Shown: positions 26,173 to 35,462, counted from the first letter of the stretch. The stretch is 64,000 nt of DNA from UBA10347 sp905182135 (GCA_963925805.1 CAWUSE010000011.1:62001-126000), one strand, 5' to 3'. Notes: generated from the letters alone by a model not told the origin. Program-made: numbers and translations.

Positions 26173-26591
26173 ACATCGACGAGCAAGAACATCGATTCGC
26201 CTCGGCTCGCGTCGCCCGGCTTGCGACGGTCACTACCGATGGTGCTGCCCATATCGTGCCGTGCTGCTTTGCACTACTGGACGACAGGACGATCGTCTCG
26301 GCCATCGATGCCAAACCAAAGTCGACCATGGCGTTACGCCGACTCGACAACATCGCAACAAACCCTCGAGTCTCACTCGTGGTCGACCAATATGACGACG
26401 ATTGGTCCCAGCTTTGGTGGGTCCGCTCTGATGGCATCGCCACCACTTTGAACAGCGGCGTGGCCTATGAGGCTGCGCTTGATGCACTCGCTGCTAAATA
26501 TGAGCAGTATCAGGTTGATCGACCGCAAGGCGTTGTTATCTCGATCGAGCCGAACGCCTGGCGTTCTTGGAGCGCTAAACCGCTGGCCTGA
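26157..26591 (+). CDS. PPOX-class F420-dependent oxidoreductase (TIGR03668-like)
   Basis: 144 residues of split beta-barrel fold. EHRFASARVARLATVTTDGAAHIVPCCFALLDD is the usual opening, followed by KPKSTMALRRLDNIATNPRVSLVVDQYDDDWSQLWWVRSDG, where the YDDDWS..WW..R segment is typical of the TIGR03668 subfamily. Members bind F420 or flavin; the substrate is unknown. The TTG start lies inside the end of the enoyl-CoA hydratase gene (16-nt overlap), implying coupled expression. Confidence 0.82.
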   Translation: MDELIDIDEQEHRFASARVARLATVTTDGAAHIVPCCFALLDDRTIVSAIDAKPKSTMALRRLDNIATNPRVSLVVDQYDDDWSQLWWVRSDGIATTLNSGVAYEAALDALAAKYEQYQVDRPQGVVISIEPNAWRSWSAKPLA

Positions 26592-26780
26592 ACTCGAAGT
26601 GTTCAGGCCGTCATGCCCGAGCACCCCGTGCCCGAGCGCCGCAGTGCCCAAACCGCGGGTGCATCGACGCCACTCAGCCGCACTGAGCAATTCACCGATG
26701 ATCTCGACAAGGCCACACGGCTTCGCCGCTACCGACCATGGCCTCTCTCGTCGAGCGTGCAGGTCAGAATGTCCCAGCTA

Positions 26781-27209
26781 TTAGCAGGGGGACGCTTCCC
26801 AGCCTGCGAGGTGTCTTGTTAGCTCATCGAGCGAGCGAACCATAGCGTCGCAGGACCGCTCGATCATCAGGTTCACGACCTCGTCGTCGAAACGGCGGCG
26901 CCAGTCAGTATGTAGCCCAATGATGTACGTGTTCGAAGCAAAGGCGTAGCCGATTTCCCACGCGGTGCCGTCGTCGGTGGTCACGCCGTTCAAACTGGCA
27001 ACCACGATCGAGGCTCGATCAATGCCTCCTACATTGTTGGCAAAAATCTGGCCCACGGTCTCGGCCGTCTTCGGCGGGTTGTCGCGGTGCGGCAGAAACG
27101 TCGAAAAGCCTGCAGCGGCAACCGTGGCCTCGACCTGTTCGATCCACCACCGTTCGCCTTCGTCGAACAACGGGCCAGCGATATAGACAGGGTCAGCAAC
27201 ATTCACCAT
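26781..27209 (-). CDS. Nucleoside 2-deoxyribosyltransferase-like protein
   Basis: 142 residues. VYIAGPLFDEGERWWIEQVEATVAAAG and FLPHRD match the N-terminal substrate site of the family. DRASIVVASLNGVTTDDGTAWEIGYAFA contains the DGTAxEIGYA motif with the catalytic Glu. These enzymes swap deoxyribose between nucleobases or hydrolyse deoxynucleotides. The ATG has a TANNNT box at 6 nt. It runs parallel to pcrA but is separated by 88 bp and its own promoter. Confidence 0.87.
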   Translation of the reverse strand: MVNVADPVYIAGPLFDEGERWWIEQVEATVAAAGFSTFLPHRDNPPKTAETVGQIFANNVGGIDRASIVVASLNGVTTDDGTAWEIGYAFASNTYIIGLHTDWRRRFDDEVVNLMIERSCDAMVRSLDELTRHLAGWEASPC

Positions 27210-27221
27210 GTCCTGATCGTA
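27210..27221 (-). promoter_or_regulatory. Leaderless -10 box of the deoxyribosyltransferase gene
   Basis: On the minus strand TACGAT (27221-27216), spacer CAGGAC, then the ATG at 27209. Confidence 0.55.
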
Positions 27222-27297
27222 CGGCCTTCACCCGCCCTACCACCGCACCTGGAATCACGAACCGACACACTCAAAACCCTGACACCAGGTGCAACAG

Positions 27298-29541
27298 TTA
27301 TGTGACCCTTTCAAGTGGGGTCCACGAGAGGAGGACGCGCTTTTCGCCCACCGACGGGAAGCGCACGACCGCCTCGGCCTTTTCACCCTGCCCTTCAATC
27401 AGGATGATCACGCCGTCACCCCAGCTCGAGTGTGTAACGTCATCGCCAACCTTGAGGCCGATTTCGTGAGCACCAGTGGTAGCTCGCGCCGCTGGGGTCG
27501 GATCTGCAATCCCCGTGCCTAGCGACTCGCGCCGTCCTCCTGCACTCATCGCCTGGTCGACTTTCCAATCGCGACTCTGGTTCCATCGACCTTGGCCGCC
27601 TCCAGAACTGCTGCGACGACGAGAAGCGGTCGACTCTTCTTCGTCGACCAACTCGGCCGGGATCTCGTCGAGGAACCGGCTTGGAGGGTTGTACTGATTC
27701 GAGCCGTACAGGTTTCGAGAAGCGGCATGGCTGAGATGCAACCGTTGCTCGGCACGAGTGATGCCCACGTAAGCGAGGCGGCGTTCTTCTTCGAGTTCAT
27801 CGGGATCGCCGATGCTGCGCATATGAGGGAAAATACCATCTTCCATCCCGATTACGAAGACAACCGGGTACTCGAGCCCCTTGGCTGAGTGCAGGGTCAT
27901 CAGGACCACCGACGACTCTTCTTCCTCTTCGAGCGAGTCGGTGTCCGCTACGAGCGCTACTTGTTCTAGGAACTCGTTGATATCGCCGAAATCCTGCGCT
28001 GCGCCCAAGAGCTCGCCCAGGTTCTCGAGTCGACCATCGGCCTCCACGCTGCGTTCGGCTTCGAGAGCCGCCCGGTAACCAGATACGTCAAGTAGGTGGT
28101 CGAGCACATCGGCAGGGCCTTGGGCTAGCTGGTCTTCAGCTGTGGCCAGCAGGTTTAGGAACCTGGTAATCCCCGTGATGGCTTTGCCCGAAACCCCCGC
28201 CTCAGGTGCCCTCTTAGCCGCCTCGATAAATGTGAGCCCGTGCTGGGCCGCCCACAGATCGAGCTTCGCTATTGATCCGTCTCCGACTCCACGGCGAGGC
28301 GTGTTCAAGACGCGTTTAACGCTGACTTCGTCAGTCGGATTGATCACAGCCTTGAGATAGGCCATGGCATCCTTGATCTCTTTGCGGTCATAGAAACGAG
28401 TGCCGCCGATCACCTTGTAGGGGATGCCATTGCGCATCAGGCGCTCTTCGAGTACCCGAGACTGAGCGTTGGTGCGGTAAAATATTGCCATCTCACCCCA
28501 CCGGTAGTGCTCACGGCTGTGCAGCAGTGAGAGTCGGTTACAAACCCAGGTGGCTTCGTCGATCTCGTCTTCGGCGTGATAGCGCACGATCAGTTCGCCA
28601 GGACCCTGCTCGGTCCACAACCGCTTGGGGGCACGGTCAGGGTTGTTGTCGATCACCGCATTGGCAGCGTCGAGGATGTTCTGCGTCGAGCGGTAGTTCT
28701 GCTCAAGCACAACGGTGGTCGCCTGAGGAAACGCTTTTTCGAACTCCAGGATGTTGCGAATATCAGCCTTGCGAAAGCGATAAATCGACTGATCTGCATC
28801 GCCCACCACGCACACGTTGCCCGCTGCGCTCGCAAGCAGTAGCACGAGTTCGTTCTGCACTGGGTTCGTGTCCTGGTACTCGTCGACCAGGATGTATTCA
28901 AACCGACGCTGCCAAGTTTCGAGAACATCGGGATTGCTCTTGAAGAGCTGCACAGTGACGCTGAGCAGGTCATCGAAGTCCATGGCACCGGCGGCCTTCA
29001 GACGGCGCTGGTATTCCTCGAAGACCTCACCGATACGACGTTCGTGGGTCGAGCCGGCCATAGCAAGGTATTCGGCAGCGGTGCGACCCTCGTTCTTGGC
29101 CGCACTGATTGTCGAATGAACCGAGCGCGGCGGGTTGCTCTTGGAATCGATGTTCAGATCCCGCAAGACGTAGCTGGTCAGACGGACCGCGTCGGCATGG
29201 TCATAGATCGTGAACGATGACGGGTAGCCAATGACCTTGGCCTCGCGCCGTAAAATACGCACACAAGCTGAGTGGAAAGTGGACACCCACATGCGTTGTG
29301 CGACCGAACCGATCAGCCCTTCGACACGGCTGCGCATTTCGCTTGCGGCCTTGTTGGTGAACGTAATCGCCAAGATGGCGAATGGGGACACGCCTTGTTC
29401 CTGAACTAATCGGGCAATGCGATGCGTCAGCACCCGGGTTTTGCCAGATCCTGCACCGGCCACCACCAGCAACGGTCCGGTGTCGTGCAGCACCGCTTCT
29501 TCTTGGTCGGGATTAAGCCCGTCGAGAATTTCAACGCTCAT
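27298..29541 (-). CDS. pcrA: UvrD/PcrA-family DNA helicase
   Basis: 747 residues, SF1A helicase. LNPDQEEAVLH (Q motif), Walker A AGAGSGKT (28-35), FTNKAASEMR (Ia), VDEYQDTN (219-226, motif II), GDADQSIYRFRKAD (III), EQNYRSTQNIL (IV), LMTLHSAKGLEYPVVF (V) and AYVGITRAEQRL (VI) are all present. The last 50 residues (KVGDDVTHSSWGDGVII ... VLLSWTPLERV) are the PcrA C-terminal Tudor-like domain that contacts RNA polymerase. It unwinds DNA in repair and replication. The ATG overlaps the stop of the upstream hydrolase gene by 4 nt. Confidence 0.96.
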   Translation of the reverse strand: MSVEILDGLNPDQEEAVLHDTGPLLVVAGAGSGKTRVLTHRIARLVQEQGVSPFAILAITFTNKAASEMRSRVEGLIGSVAQRMWVSTFHSACVRILRREAKVIGYPSSFTIYDHADAVRLTSYVLRDLNIDSKSNPPRSVHSTISAAKNEGRTAAEYLAMAGSTHERRIGEVFEEYQRRLKAAGAMDFDDLLSVTVQLFKSNPDVLETWQRRFEYILVDEYQDTNPVQNELVLLLASAAGNVCVVGDADQSIYRFRKADIRNILEFEKAFPQATTVVLEQNYRSTQNILDAANAVIDNNPDRAPKRLWTEQGPGELIVRYHAEDEIDEATWVCNRLSLLHSREHYRWGEMAIFYRTNAQSRVLEERLMRNGIPYKVIGGTRFYDRKEIKDAMAYLKAVINPTDEVSVKRVLNTPRRGVGDGSIAKLDLWAAQHGLTFIEAAKRAPEAGVSGKAITGITRFLNLLATAEDQLAQGPADVLDHLLDVSGYRAALEAERSVEADGRLENLGELLGAAQDFGDINEFLEQVALVADTDSLEEEEESSVVLMTLHSAKGLEYPVVFVIGMEDGIFPHMRSIGDPDELEEERRLAYVGITRAEQRLHLSHAASRNLYGSNQYNPPSRFLDEIPAELVDEEESTASRRRSSSGGGQGRWNQSRDWKVDQAMSAGGRRESLGTGIADPTPAARATTGAHEIGLKVGDDVTHSSWGDGVIILIEGQGEKAEAVVRFPSVGEKRVLLSWTPLERVT

Positions 29542-30329
29542 GGCTGAAGCTTCTGTCGGAAATGATCGAGCACGAGTTCCATCGCTTGGTTCGTCGGATG
29601 ATTAGGTTCGGCGGAATACTCGGCCGTGAGAACCGAGTGCGCCTTTTTGGCGAAGCCGTGTTCATTCCCTTTGCCGGAATCAATCTCGACCCCAATAAAG
29701 GCATCGCCGAACTCGTGGCGCAAACGCTCGAACCGCTCGGCCGGTACCAGCCGGTCAGCGGTGAAACGAAACCCGATCACGCACAGGTCCTCGTCGACAA
29801 CTCGGCGTTTGATCTGCGCCAGATCGTCGGGCGCAACGTGTAGATCCGAGCGGTGCTTCTTCGAGATGGCAAATGGCATACTCGGTTGGCTCATCACCGG
29901 CACAAGCACCGCAGGATCAACAGTAAGTCCCAGCGCAAAGTTGCCGGTGAAACACATGCCCACGACTCCGACACCTGGTCCACCGCACTCACGATGGGCT
30001 CGAGTGGCCAGGCTGCGCATCCACGCAGTAATCGGCGCTCGCTTGTTGCGGGCAAACGCAAGGAATTCACGGCGGACACATTGCTTAGCCAATGTCGTGC
30101 CGGCGTACCTGCCCGAAAAGGCTTTTCCAGGCTCACCGAACAACGATGCAACGTACACAGTGAAACCAGCCTGGATCACTCGGCGGCCAAAGTCGGCGAC
30201 GTCGGGTGTGATACCCGGGATCTCGGGAAACACGACCACAGCCGGGCCCGAGCCAGCTATGTACACGTCATAGGTCGAGTCACCAAAGCGCATGGGTCGC
30301 AGATCGAAATCAGCGAGTTGGTCGGTCAT
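29538..30329 (-). CDS. Dienelactone hydrolase family protein
   Basis: 263 residues of alpha/beta-hydrolase fold. The nucleophile elbow is VGMCFTGNFAL, with cysteine (C126) in place of serine as in dienelactone hydrolases; the catalytic His lies in KGNEHGFAKK. VVFPEIPGITPDVADFGRRV and YVASLFGEPG are standard N-terminal features. Natural substrates may be lactones or esters. The frame continues 62 codons upstream, but the ATG at 30329 is chosen because it has a promoter box at exact 6-nt spacing. It overlaps pcrA by 4 nt, forming a two-gene unit. Confidence 0.85.
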   Translation of the reverse strand: MTDQLADFDLRPMRFGDSTYDVYIAGSGPAVVVFPEIPGITPDVADFGRRVIQAGFTVYVASLFGEPGKAFSGRYAGTTLAKQCVRREFLAFARNKRAPITAWMRSLATRAHRECGGPGVGVVGMCFTGNFALGLTVDPAVLVPVMSQPSMPFAISKKHRSDLHVAPDDLAQIKRRVVDEDLCVIGFRFTADRLVPAERFERLRHEFGDAFIGVEIDSGKGNEHGFAKKAHSVLTAEYSAEPNHPTNQAMELVLDHFRQKLQP

Positions 30330-30341
30330 CGCCCCAACATA
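30330..30341 (-). promoter_or_regulatory. Leaderless -10 box of the dienelactone hydrolase-pcrA unit
   Basis: TATGTT (30341-30336 on the minus strand), spacer GGGGCG, then the ATG at 30329. This decides the start of the hydrolase. Confidence 0.55.
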
Positions 30342-30553
30342 GAACGGCCCACTGGCATTCGACGCGCAATCGTTCGGGGAATTCGTGCGCCCGGAAACTT
30401 TTACTCCCCCTGAGCCACGCATGCCCCAACATCGGGCTGGGGGAACACCCGCAACAGTGACCCAATCGCTGCAGGACCATGGCGATTTCATTGCATGCTC
30501 AACGCGACTCAGCATGTTATTATTGACGCTCTAGTGTAAGTGGTGGGCCTCGC

Positions 30554-32629
30554 TTGCAAGCAATCCGGTCCCGTCTTCCCGAACCCCAAGACTCCCGACG
30601 TTCCGTGTCATCGTATTCACAACCTAAGAAGCCAGCGACCACCCGACCAGGCCTGCCATACATGCCAGGAATCGATGGCTTGCGCGCTCTGGCGGTCATC
30701 GCGGTTGTTCTCTATCACAGCCAAGACCTAACTGGAATTGCCTCGTTCCTCGAACCCCAGGGCGGCTTTCTAGGCGTCGAGATGTTCTTCGTAATCTCCG
30801 GATTTTTGATCACATCGCTATTGCTAAGCGAACACGAGTCCAGCGGACGTATAGACCTAAAGGATTTTTGGATCAGGCGAGCGCGTCGCCTGCTTCCGGC
30901 CCTGTACCTGTTCTTGGCCGGCATGGTTGTTTTAGCAACGCTGTTCACAGACGATGCGATCGCCAAAGTTCGCAGCGAAGTTTTTGGTGCGCTTTTCTAT
31001 GTCAGCAATTGGCTGCTCATCGCTAGTGATGAGTCGTATTTTGATGCTGCTGGCCGGCCATCGCTGCTTCGACACCTCTGGTCGTTGGCAATCGAAGAGC
31101 AGTTCTATTTGCTGTGGCCGATTCTCGTTGCCGTCTCGCTTCGCTTGGGTGGCCGCCGGTTACTCCTGGCGCTGACGGTCGCAGGTGTTGCGGCGTCGAC
31201 TGCCATCTTGTGGCGACTGTTCGATGGTGTCGAGCAATACGGCGATGTAACCAGCGTGTACTACCGGACGGATGCTCGAGCCGCCGCATTACTCGTCGGC
31301 GCAACGCTCGCTCTGACCTGGCGGCGACCCAGCAGCGAACGGTCATGGAACCCGGGTCGCGTCGCTCGATGGCTCCTCGATGCAGTAGGCCTGGCAGCGC
31401 TGGTTCTTGTTGTCGTGATGAACTATCTCTTCACCGACCGCGTGATCGAATGGGCAAACTACACCCGGCTCTATCACGGGGGCTTCTTAGCACTATCTGT
31501 ATGCACCTTGATCGCGATCACAGCCGTGGCCATGCCCGGCAGTCGACTGGGCTGGGCGCTGGGTAACCCAGTCATGCGCTGGATCGGCACTCGCTCCTAC
31601 GGCATCTATCTCTGGCACTGGCCGGTGTTCCAGCTCACCCGCCCACGTGTCGACGTGGATATCGATGGATACCCGCTACTACTCATCCGACTCGTGCTGA
31701 CAATGGGCCTGGTTGAACTGTCGTATCGGCTGATCGAGTCACCGATACGCCAACGCCGATTTTGGGCCCCAGCGCTAGCTGCGGTGCGAACCCCTCGCGG
31801 CATCATTCTGATCACTACCGGCGCGCTTGGATTGATCCTCGCCACCGCTGCTATCGCCGCTGCTATCCCCACTGTTGATCGCACACCAACAACCCAGGTC
31901 GGCATCAGGTCGACCGTTGCGGACCAAGATGCCAACGCTGGCACGAGACCCGCTGGCGATCCAGGTGCCAGCCCCACCGCAGTCAACACCCCGACTCCGG
32001 GTCCCCATCCAACACCCACTATTCCAACAGAGGCAGCCACCCTCGTCGACGGCAACTTCGCCCTAAATGAGCCGGTCCAGTCAACGCCTGAACCCACGCC
32101 GACCCAGCCGGCGCTCCCCCCACCGCCGCCGCTCAGCGCTCCGTTCGACATCGCTGCATCGCGCATACATATCGTTGGTGACTCCGTTGTCGAAAGCGCC
32201 CAGGCCCAGCTCTATCGCATCGCTCCGCAGGTCACCGTCGACGGCCGGACCGGCCGTCAATGGTGGGACCTCGAAAGCGAGCTGCGTCAGATGCGGTCCC
32301 AAGGCTTAGCGAACGACGTTGTCGTGATCCATTTAGGAAACAATGGAAGCTTCACCCCTGCCATGTTCGACGGTGTGATGAACGCTCTCACAGGCACGAG
32401 ACTCGTCATCTTCGTCAACATTCACGCACCTGTGGTGTGGGAAGGCGAGGTCAACGGCATGCTCGAACGCAACGTGAATCGTTACGCCGCGAATGCTCGA
32501 CTGATCGATTGGTACACCGCCTCGACACCGCATCCCGAATACTTCATCGACGACGCCACACATCTACAGGGACAAGGCCAGGTTGCGTTCCGATATGTCA
32601 TCGAGAACGCTCTGCTTTCACTGAGCTAG
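30554..32629 (+). CDS. Acyltransferase 3 with C-terminal SGNH-like domain (OafA type)
   Basis: Up to 691 residues. The membrane half (about 37-430) starts MPGIDGLRALAVIAVVLYH with the catalytic His of acyltransferase-3 proteins, then GGFLGVEMFFVISGFLI, FWIRRARRLLPALY, SLAIEEQFYLLWP and YGIYLWHWPVF. A Pro/Thr-rich linker (about 445-535) leads to an SGNH-hydrolase-like domain with IVGDSVVES (block I), HLGNNG (block III) and DDATHL (block V). Such proteins O-acylate peptidoglycan or surface polysaccharides. The TTG at 30554 is the earliest start after a stop; GTG 30605 and ATG 30662 are alternatives, so the N-terminus is uncertain. Confidence 0.88.
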   Translation: MQAIRSRLPEPQDSRRSVSSYSQPKKPATTRPGLPYMPGIDGLRALAVIAVVLYHSQDLTGIASFLEPQGGFLGVEMFFVISGFLITSLLLSEHESSGRIDLKDFWIRRARRLLPALYLFLAGMVVLATLFTDDAIAKVRSEVFGALFYVSNWLLIASDESYFDAAGRPSLLRHLWSLAIEEQFYLLWPILVAVSLRLGGRRLLLALTVAGVAASTAILWRLFDGVEQYGDVTSVYYRTDARAAALLVGATLALTWRRPSSERSWNPGRVARWLLDAVGLAALVLVVVMNYLFTDRVIEWANYTRLYHGGFLALSVCTLIAITAVAMPGSRLGWALGNPVMRWIGTRSYGIYLWHWPVFQLTRPRVDVDIDGYPLLLIRLVLTMGLVELSYRLIESPIRQRRFWAPALAAVRTPRGIILITTGALGLILATAAIAAAIPTVDRTPTTQVGIRSTVADQDANAGTRPAGDPGASPTAVNTPTPGPHPTPTIPTEAATLVDGNFALNEPVQSTPEPTPTQPALPPPPPLSAPFDIAASRIHIVGDSVVESAQAQLYRIAPQVTVDGRTGRQWWDLESELRQMRSQGLANDVVVIHLGNNGSFTPAMFDGVMNALTGTRLVIFVNIHAPVVWEGEVNGMLERNVNRYAANARLIDWYTASTPHPEYFIDDATHLQGQGQVAFRYVIENALLSLS

Positions 32630-32666
32630 CTCGTAGAAATCAGTCTGTCCCAGCAGCGCTCATCTG

Positions 32667-32678
32667 TAGAGTCGGCGC
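32667..32678 (+). promoter_or_regulatory. Leaderless -10 box of the LLM oxidoreductase gene
   Basis: TAGAGT (32667-32672), spacer CGGCGC, then the ATG at 32679. Confidence 0.55.
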
Positions 32679-33608
32679 ATGACTCACCCCTTTCGTTTCA
32701 GCGCATCCTTGGGCGGACTAGACACCGCTGATCTGGTGACAAGCGCTCAGCGTGCTGAAGAGCTTGGTTTTAACACGGTGACGCTGCCCGATCACTTCAC
32801 CGATCAACCCGCTCCGCTTATTGGACTCACCGCAGCGGCGGTAGCGACCACCACGCTTCGCGTCCTCCCCCTGGTGTTGGCGAACGACTATCGCGAGCCA
32901 ATGGTGTTAGCCAAAGAGCTCGCCTCGATCGATGCTCTATCTGGTGGTCGCTTGGAGTTCGGTCTTGGCGCTGGCTGGATGATCACAGACTATGAGCAGG
33001 CTGGCATCCGGTACGACAGCCCCGGTATGCGCATCCGGCGTCTGAGCGAGTCAGTCGACATATTGCGAGCCCTGCTGGCAGGCGACGAGGTCACCATCGA
33101 CAGCGAGTTTTATTCAATCACCGGTTCTCTGTCGGCGCCGCTACCAGTCCAGGCTGGCGGGATCCCGCTGATGCTCGCTGGCGGCAAGCAGAAGATGTTG
33201 ACGTTGGCCGGCGAAAAGGCAGACATTGTTGGGTTCAACCCGGGACTGACCGCTGGTGTGATCGATGAACGAGCCGGCCGAACCGCTACCGCCGAGAAGA
33301 CCGATCAGAAGCTCGACTGGATCAGCGACGGTGCTGGCACTCGCCTTGACAGCATCGAATTGCAGACGCGCATTCACCTGACGATGATCACCGACGACCG
33401 AGACAAGGTCGCGGCCGAGCTGGCACCGTTGCTTGGTATTACTCCGGACGAAGCACTTGAATCGCCACATGCACTTGTTGGTTCCACGCAGCAATGCATC
33501 GACGAAGTCCAACACTGGCGCGATCGTTGGGGAATCAGTTTCGTGTCGATCGATGGCCAAGATATGGAAGCCTTCGCGCCCGTTGTTGAGGCGCTTGCCG
33601 GCAACTGA
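32679..33608 (+). CDS. LLM-class F420-dependent oxidoreductase (TIGR03621-like)
   Basis: 309 residues of luciferase-like TIM barrel. FRFSASLGGLDTADLVTSAQRAEELGFNTVTLPDHF opens it. LRVLPLVLANDYREPMVLAKELASIDALSGGRLEFGLGAGW is the classic LLM core that binds F420 or FMN. The C-terminal ALVGSTQQCIDEVQHWRDRWGISFV is also typical. TIGR03621 members are mainly actinobacterial; the substrate is unknown. It follows the acyltransferase by 49 bp but has its own promoter box. Confidence 0.88.
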   Translation: MTHPFRFSASLGGLDTADLVTSAQRAEELGFNTVTLPDHFTDQPAPLIGLTAAAVATTTLRVLPLVLANDYREPMVLAKELASIDALSGGRLEFGLGAGWMITDYEQAGIRYDSPGMRIRRLSESVDILRALLAGDEVTIDSEFYSITGSLSAPLPVQAGGIPLMLAGGKQKMLTLAGEKADIVGFNPGLTAGVIDERAGRTATAEKTDQKLDWISDGAGTRLDSIELQTRIHLTMITDDRDKVAAELAPLLGITPDEALESPHALVGSTQQCIDEVQHWRDRWGISFVSIDGQDMEAFAPVVEALAGN

Positions 33609-33688
33609 GAATCCGCCCGCCGCATCCTCGTCGAGCTACCCGTCGCCGGGCCAGCGCCATTGCATCCGCTGCACAGCTACTCACCTGT

Positions 33689-33727
33689 GTTGCGGGTTAT
33701 CTCAGCTGCGTTGCGGGTTATCTCAGC
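33689..33727 (+). repeat. Twin 18-bp direct repeats before rpsA
   Basis: GTTGCGGGTTATCTCAGC occurs exactly twice, at 33689-33706 and 33710-33727, 21 bp (two helical turns) apart. The second copy covers the place expected for a -35 element relative to the TACGGT box at 33741, so it could be an operator. The rest of the 377-bp gap (33609-33985) holds the candidate small ORF and the rpsA leader. Confidence 0.55.
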
Positions 33728-33740
33728 CAAAAGATGGATC

Positions 33741-33753
33741 TACGGTAAAGCAC
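33741..33753 (+). promoter_or_regulatory. Possible -10 box in the rpsA leader
   Basis: TACGGT (33741-33746) lies 7 nt before an ATG at 33754 that opens a 25-codon frame, and 240 nt before the rpsA ATG. It is the best promoter candidate for rpsA. Confidence 0.4.
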
Positions 33754-33831
33754 ATGGATCTGTCTGTATCAAAGCCTGCTGCGCCGGATCAGCACCTATC
33801 GCGACGAGTACTCAAACGGGTAGTCCGATAG
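33754..33831 (+). CDS. Candidate 25-residue upstream ORF in the rpsA leader
   Basis: ATG to TAG, encoding MDLSVSKPAAPDQHLSRRVL and five more residues ending in a basic tail. Support is the TACGGT box 7 nt upstream and the position between the twin repeats and rpsA. Downstream leader sequence contains the hairpin TGGCACC-ATA-GGTGCCA. It could be a regulatory leader peptide or chance; there is no homology evidence. Confidence 0.3.
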   Translation: MDLSVSKPAAPDQHLSRRVLKRVVR

Positions 33832-33985
33832 CGTCGAGCAAAAGGGACTTCACAAATGTGGAATCCGGTGGCACCATAGGTGCCAACACATGCTGTGTGT
33901 CATCCGGCACACGGTCGAGCCAACCAGACCACGGTGCGCCTCCGAAACGAAGCACGCCACACGCGGCGAGAAGGCCGCTCTCCTT

Positions 33986-35413
33986 ATGACTATTTCAGAC
34001 ACACCAGAATCAACCGACGCCGAACAGCCAGCTGATCAGGCCGCTGCAGAGCACCAGACACCTCAGACTGAGGCCTCAGAACCTGCACCCGCAGAAGCAC
34101 CCGCAGCCGAGTCGGTTAGTACTGAACCAGTTGATGACATCGACCCCAACGCTGGGCTTGGACTGCCTGAAGCCGGCGTAGTGCTCGGCCCGCCGAACCT
34201 TGGCGGCTTCGAAAGCGGCGAAATTGTCACGGGCACGGTCCTCACCGTCTCTAAGCGAGAAGCAGAGGTAGACCTAGGCGATGACCAGGTCGGCGTCGTA
34301 GGAGACCGGCACTGGTCATCAGGCGAACAGATCGACCTGACCACCGTGCTCACAACCGGCGACACCGTCGAGGCAGCGGTTCTCGCTCGCGCTGACATCA
34401 AGAAGCGCATCACCTTGAGTCATCTGTGGGCGCAGCAAAAGCGCGGTTGGGAAGCCGCCGAAGCTGCCGCCAAAGACAAGAGCGACCTAGAGGCAACCGT
34501 CACCGAAACGGTGAAAGGCGGCCTGTCACTTGACGTCAATGGCGTCCGAGCATTCATGCCTGCGTCACTCGTCGACGTTCACACCGTGACTGATCTGAAG
34601 CCATACATCGGGCAAACCTTCCCCGTTCGAGTTATCGAAGCTGACCGCAACAAGGCACGCCTAATCGTCAGCCGTAAGGCTGCCATGCGAGCCTCACAAC
34701 GTCAGCAGGCCAAGTCAGCACTCGACAACATCAAAGTCGGTCAGATCATGGCGGGCAAGGTGGCTCAGATCACCGACTTCGGTGCATTCGTAGATGTAGA
34801 AGGTGTGCGTGGTCTCGTCCACAAGTCCGAGATCGGCTGGAGCCGAGGCCGCGACCCACAGCGTGACCTAAAGGTCGGTCAAGACGTATCGGTCAAGGTC
34901 CTGAAGGTCCAGCCATCCCGTAACCGCCTCGGTCTGACCATGCGCACCGAGAACGACCCGCTGACGTCAGTTCGTAAGGGTGAGCGTTTCGAAGCCACCA
35001 TTACTCGACTGGTCGACTTTGGTGCCTTTGTGTCGCTGCCGACAGGCGTCGAGGGCCTGGTGCACGTGTCCGAGATGGCCGAGTACCGGGTATTTGCACC
35101 TGAAGAAATCGTGATCCCTGGGGAGAAGGTCTGGGTCAAAGTACTGAAGGTCGACAAGAAGCGCCGCACTATCGATCTGTCAATGGCCCAAGCTGTCGCC
35201 CCAGATCCGGCTGAGGAGATCGCAGCTCGCGAGGCTGCAGCTATCGCAGCCGAAGCCAAGGCCGAAGAAGCCACCGCCGCTGCCGCAGCATCTGAACCTG
35301 AAGAAGTAGCAACCGAAGCGACTGAAGCGTCAACAGCTGAAACTCCTGCCATTGACGATGACCACGCCGAAGACGCCGCCGGGTCTGCACCCGTAGCTTC
35401 CGAAGAAGAGTAG
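33986..35413 (+). CDS. rpsA: 30S ribosomal protein S1
   Basis: 475 residues with four S1 RNA-binding repeats (about 60-135, 150-225, 240-310, 325-395). The best preserved are repeat 3 (GKVAQITDFGAFVDVEGVRGLVHKSE) and repeat 4 (TRLVDFGAFVSLPTGVEGLVHVSEMAEY). The N-terminal 50 residues and the last 75 are Ala/Glu-rich and unstructured, as in many actinobacterial S1 proteins. S1 binds mRNA and aids initiation on structured or leadered transcripts. The ATG at 33986 is used; the frame stays open 32 codons upstream without family resemblance. GAGAAGG sits 11 nt upstream as a weak Shine-Dalgarno. Confidence 0.9.
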   Translation: MTISDTPESTDAEQPADQAAAEHQTPQTEASEPAPAEAPAAESVSTEPVDDIDPNAGLGLPEAGVVLGPPNLGGFESGEIVTGTVLTVSKREAEVDLGDDQVGVVGDRHWSSGEQIDLTTVLTTGDTVEAAVLARADIKKRITLSHLWAQQKRGWEAAEAAAKDKSDLEATVTETVKGGLSLDVNGVRAFMPASLVDVHTVTDLKPYIGQTFPVRVIEADRNKARLIVSRKAAMRASQRQQAKSALDNIKVGQIMAGKVAQITDFGAFVDVEGVRGLVHKSEIGWSRGRDPQRDLKVGQDVSVKVLKVQPSRNRLGLTMRTENDPLTSVRKGERFEATITRLVDFGAFVSLPTGVEGLVHVSEMAEYRVFAPEEIVIPGEKVWVKVLKVDKKRRTIDLSMAQAVAPDPAEEIAAREAAAIAAEAKAEEATAAAAASEPEEVATEATEASTAETPAIDDDHAEDAAGSAPVASEEE

Positions 35414-35430
35414 AGACTTTCGCCTGGCGG

Positions 35431-35462
35431 GTTCCGGTGCGTGTCGCGCCGGAACTCTTCTT
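35431..35462 (+). terminator. Rho-independent terminator after rpsA
   Basis: An 11-bp stem, GTTCCGGTGCG pairing with CGCGCCGGAAC (one G-T pair), with a 3-nt loop, followed by TCTTCTT. It lies 18 nt after the rpsA stop. Confidence 0.8.

Noticed and set aside
27252..27296. GCACCTGG...CCAGGTGC inverted repeat after pcrA
   Set aside because: Arms are 8 bp with about 32 nt between and no T-run; a poor terminator and weak operator.
34879..35352. 157-codon minus-strand frame within rpsA
   Set aside because: Ala/Ser-rich shadow of the Ala/Glu-rich rpsA tail.
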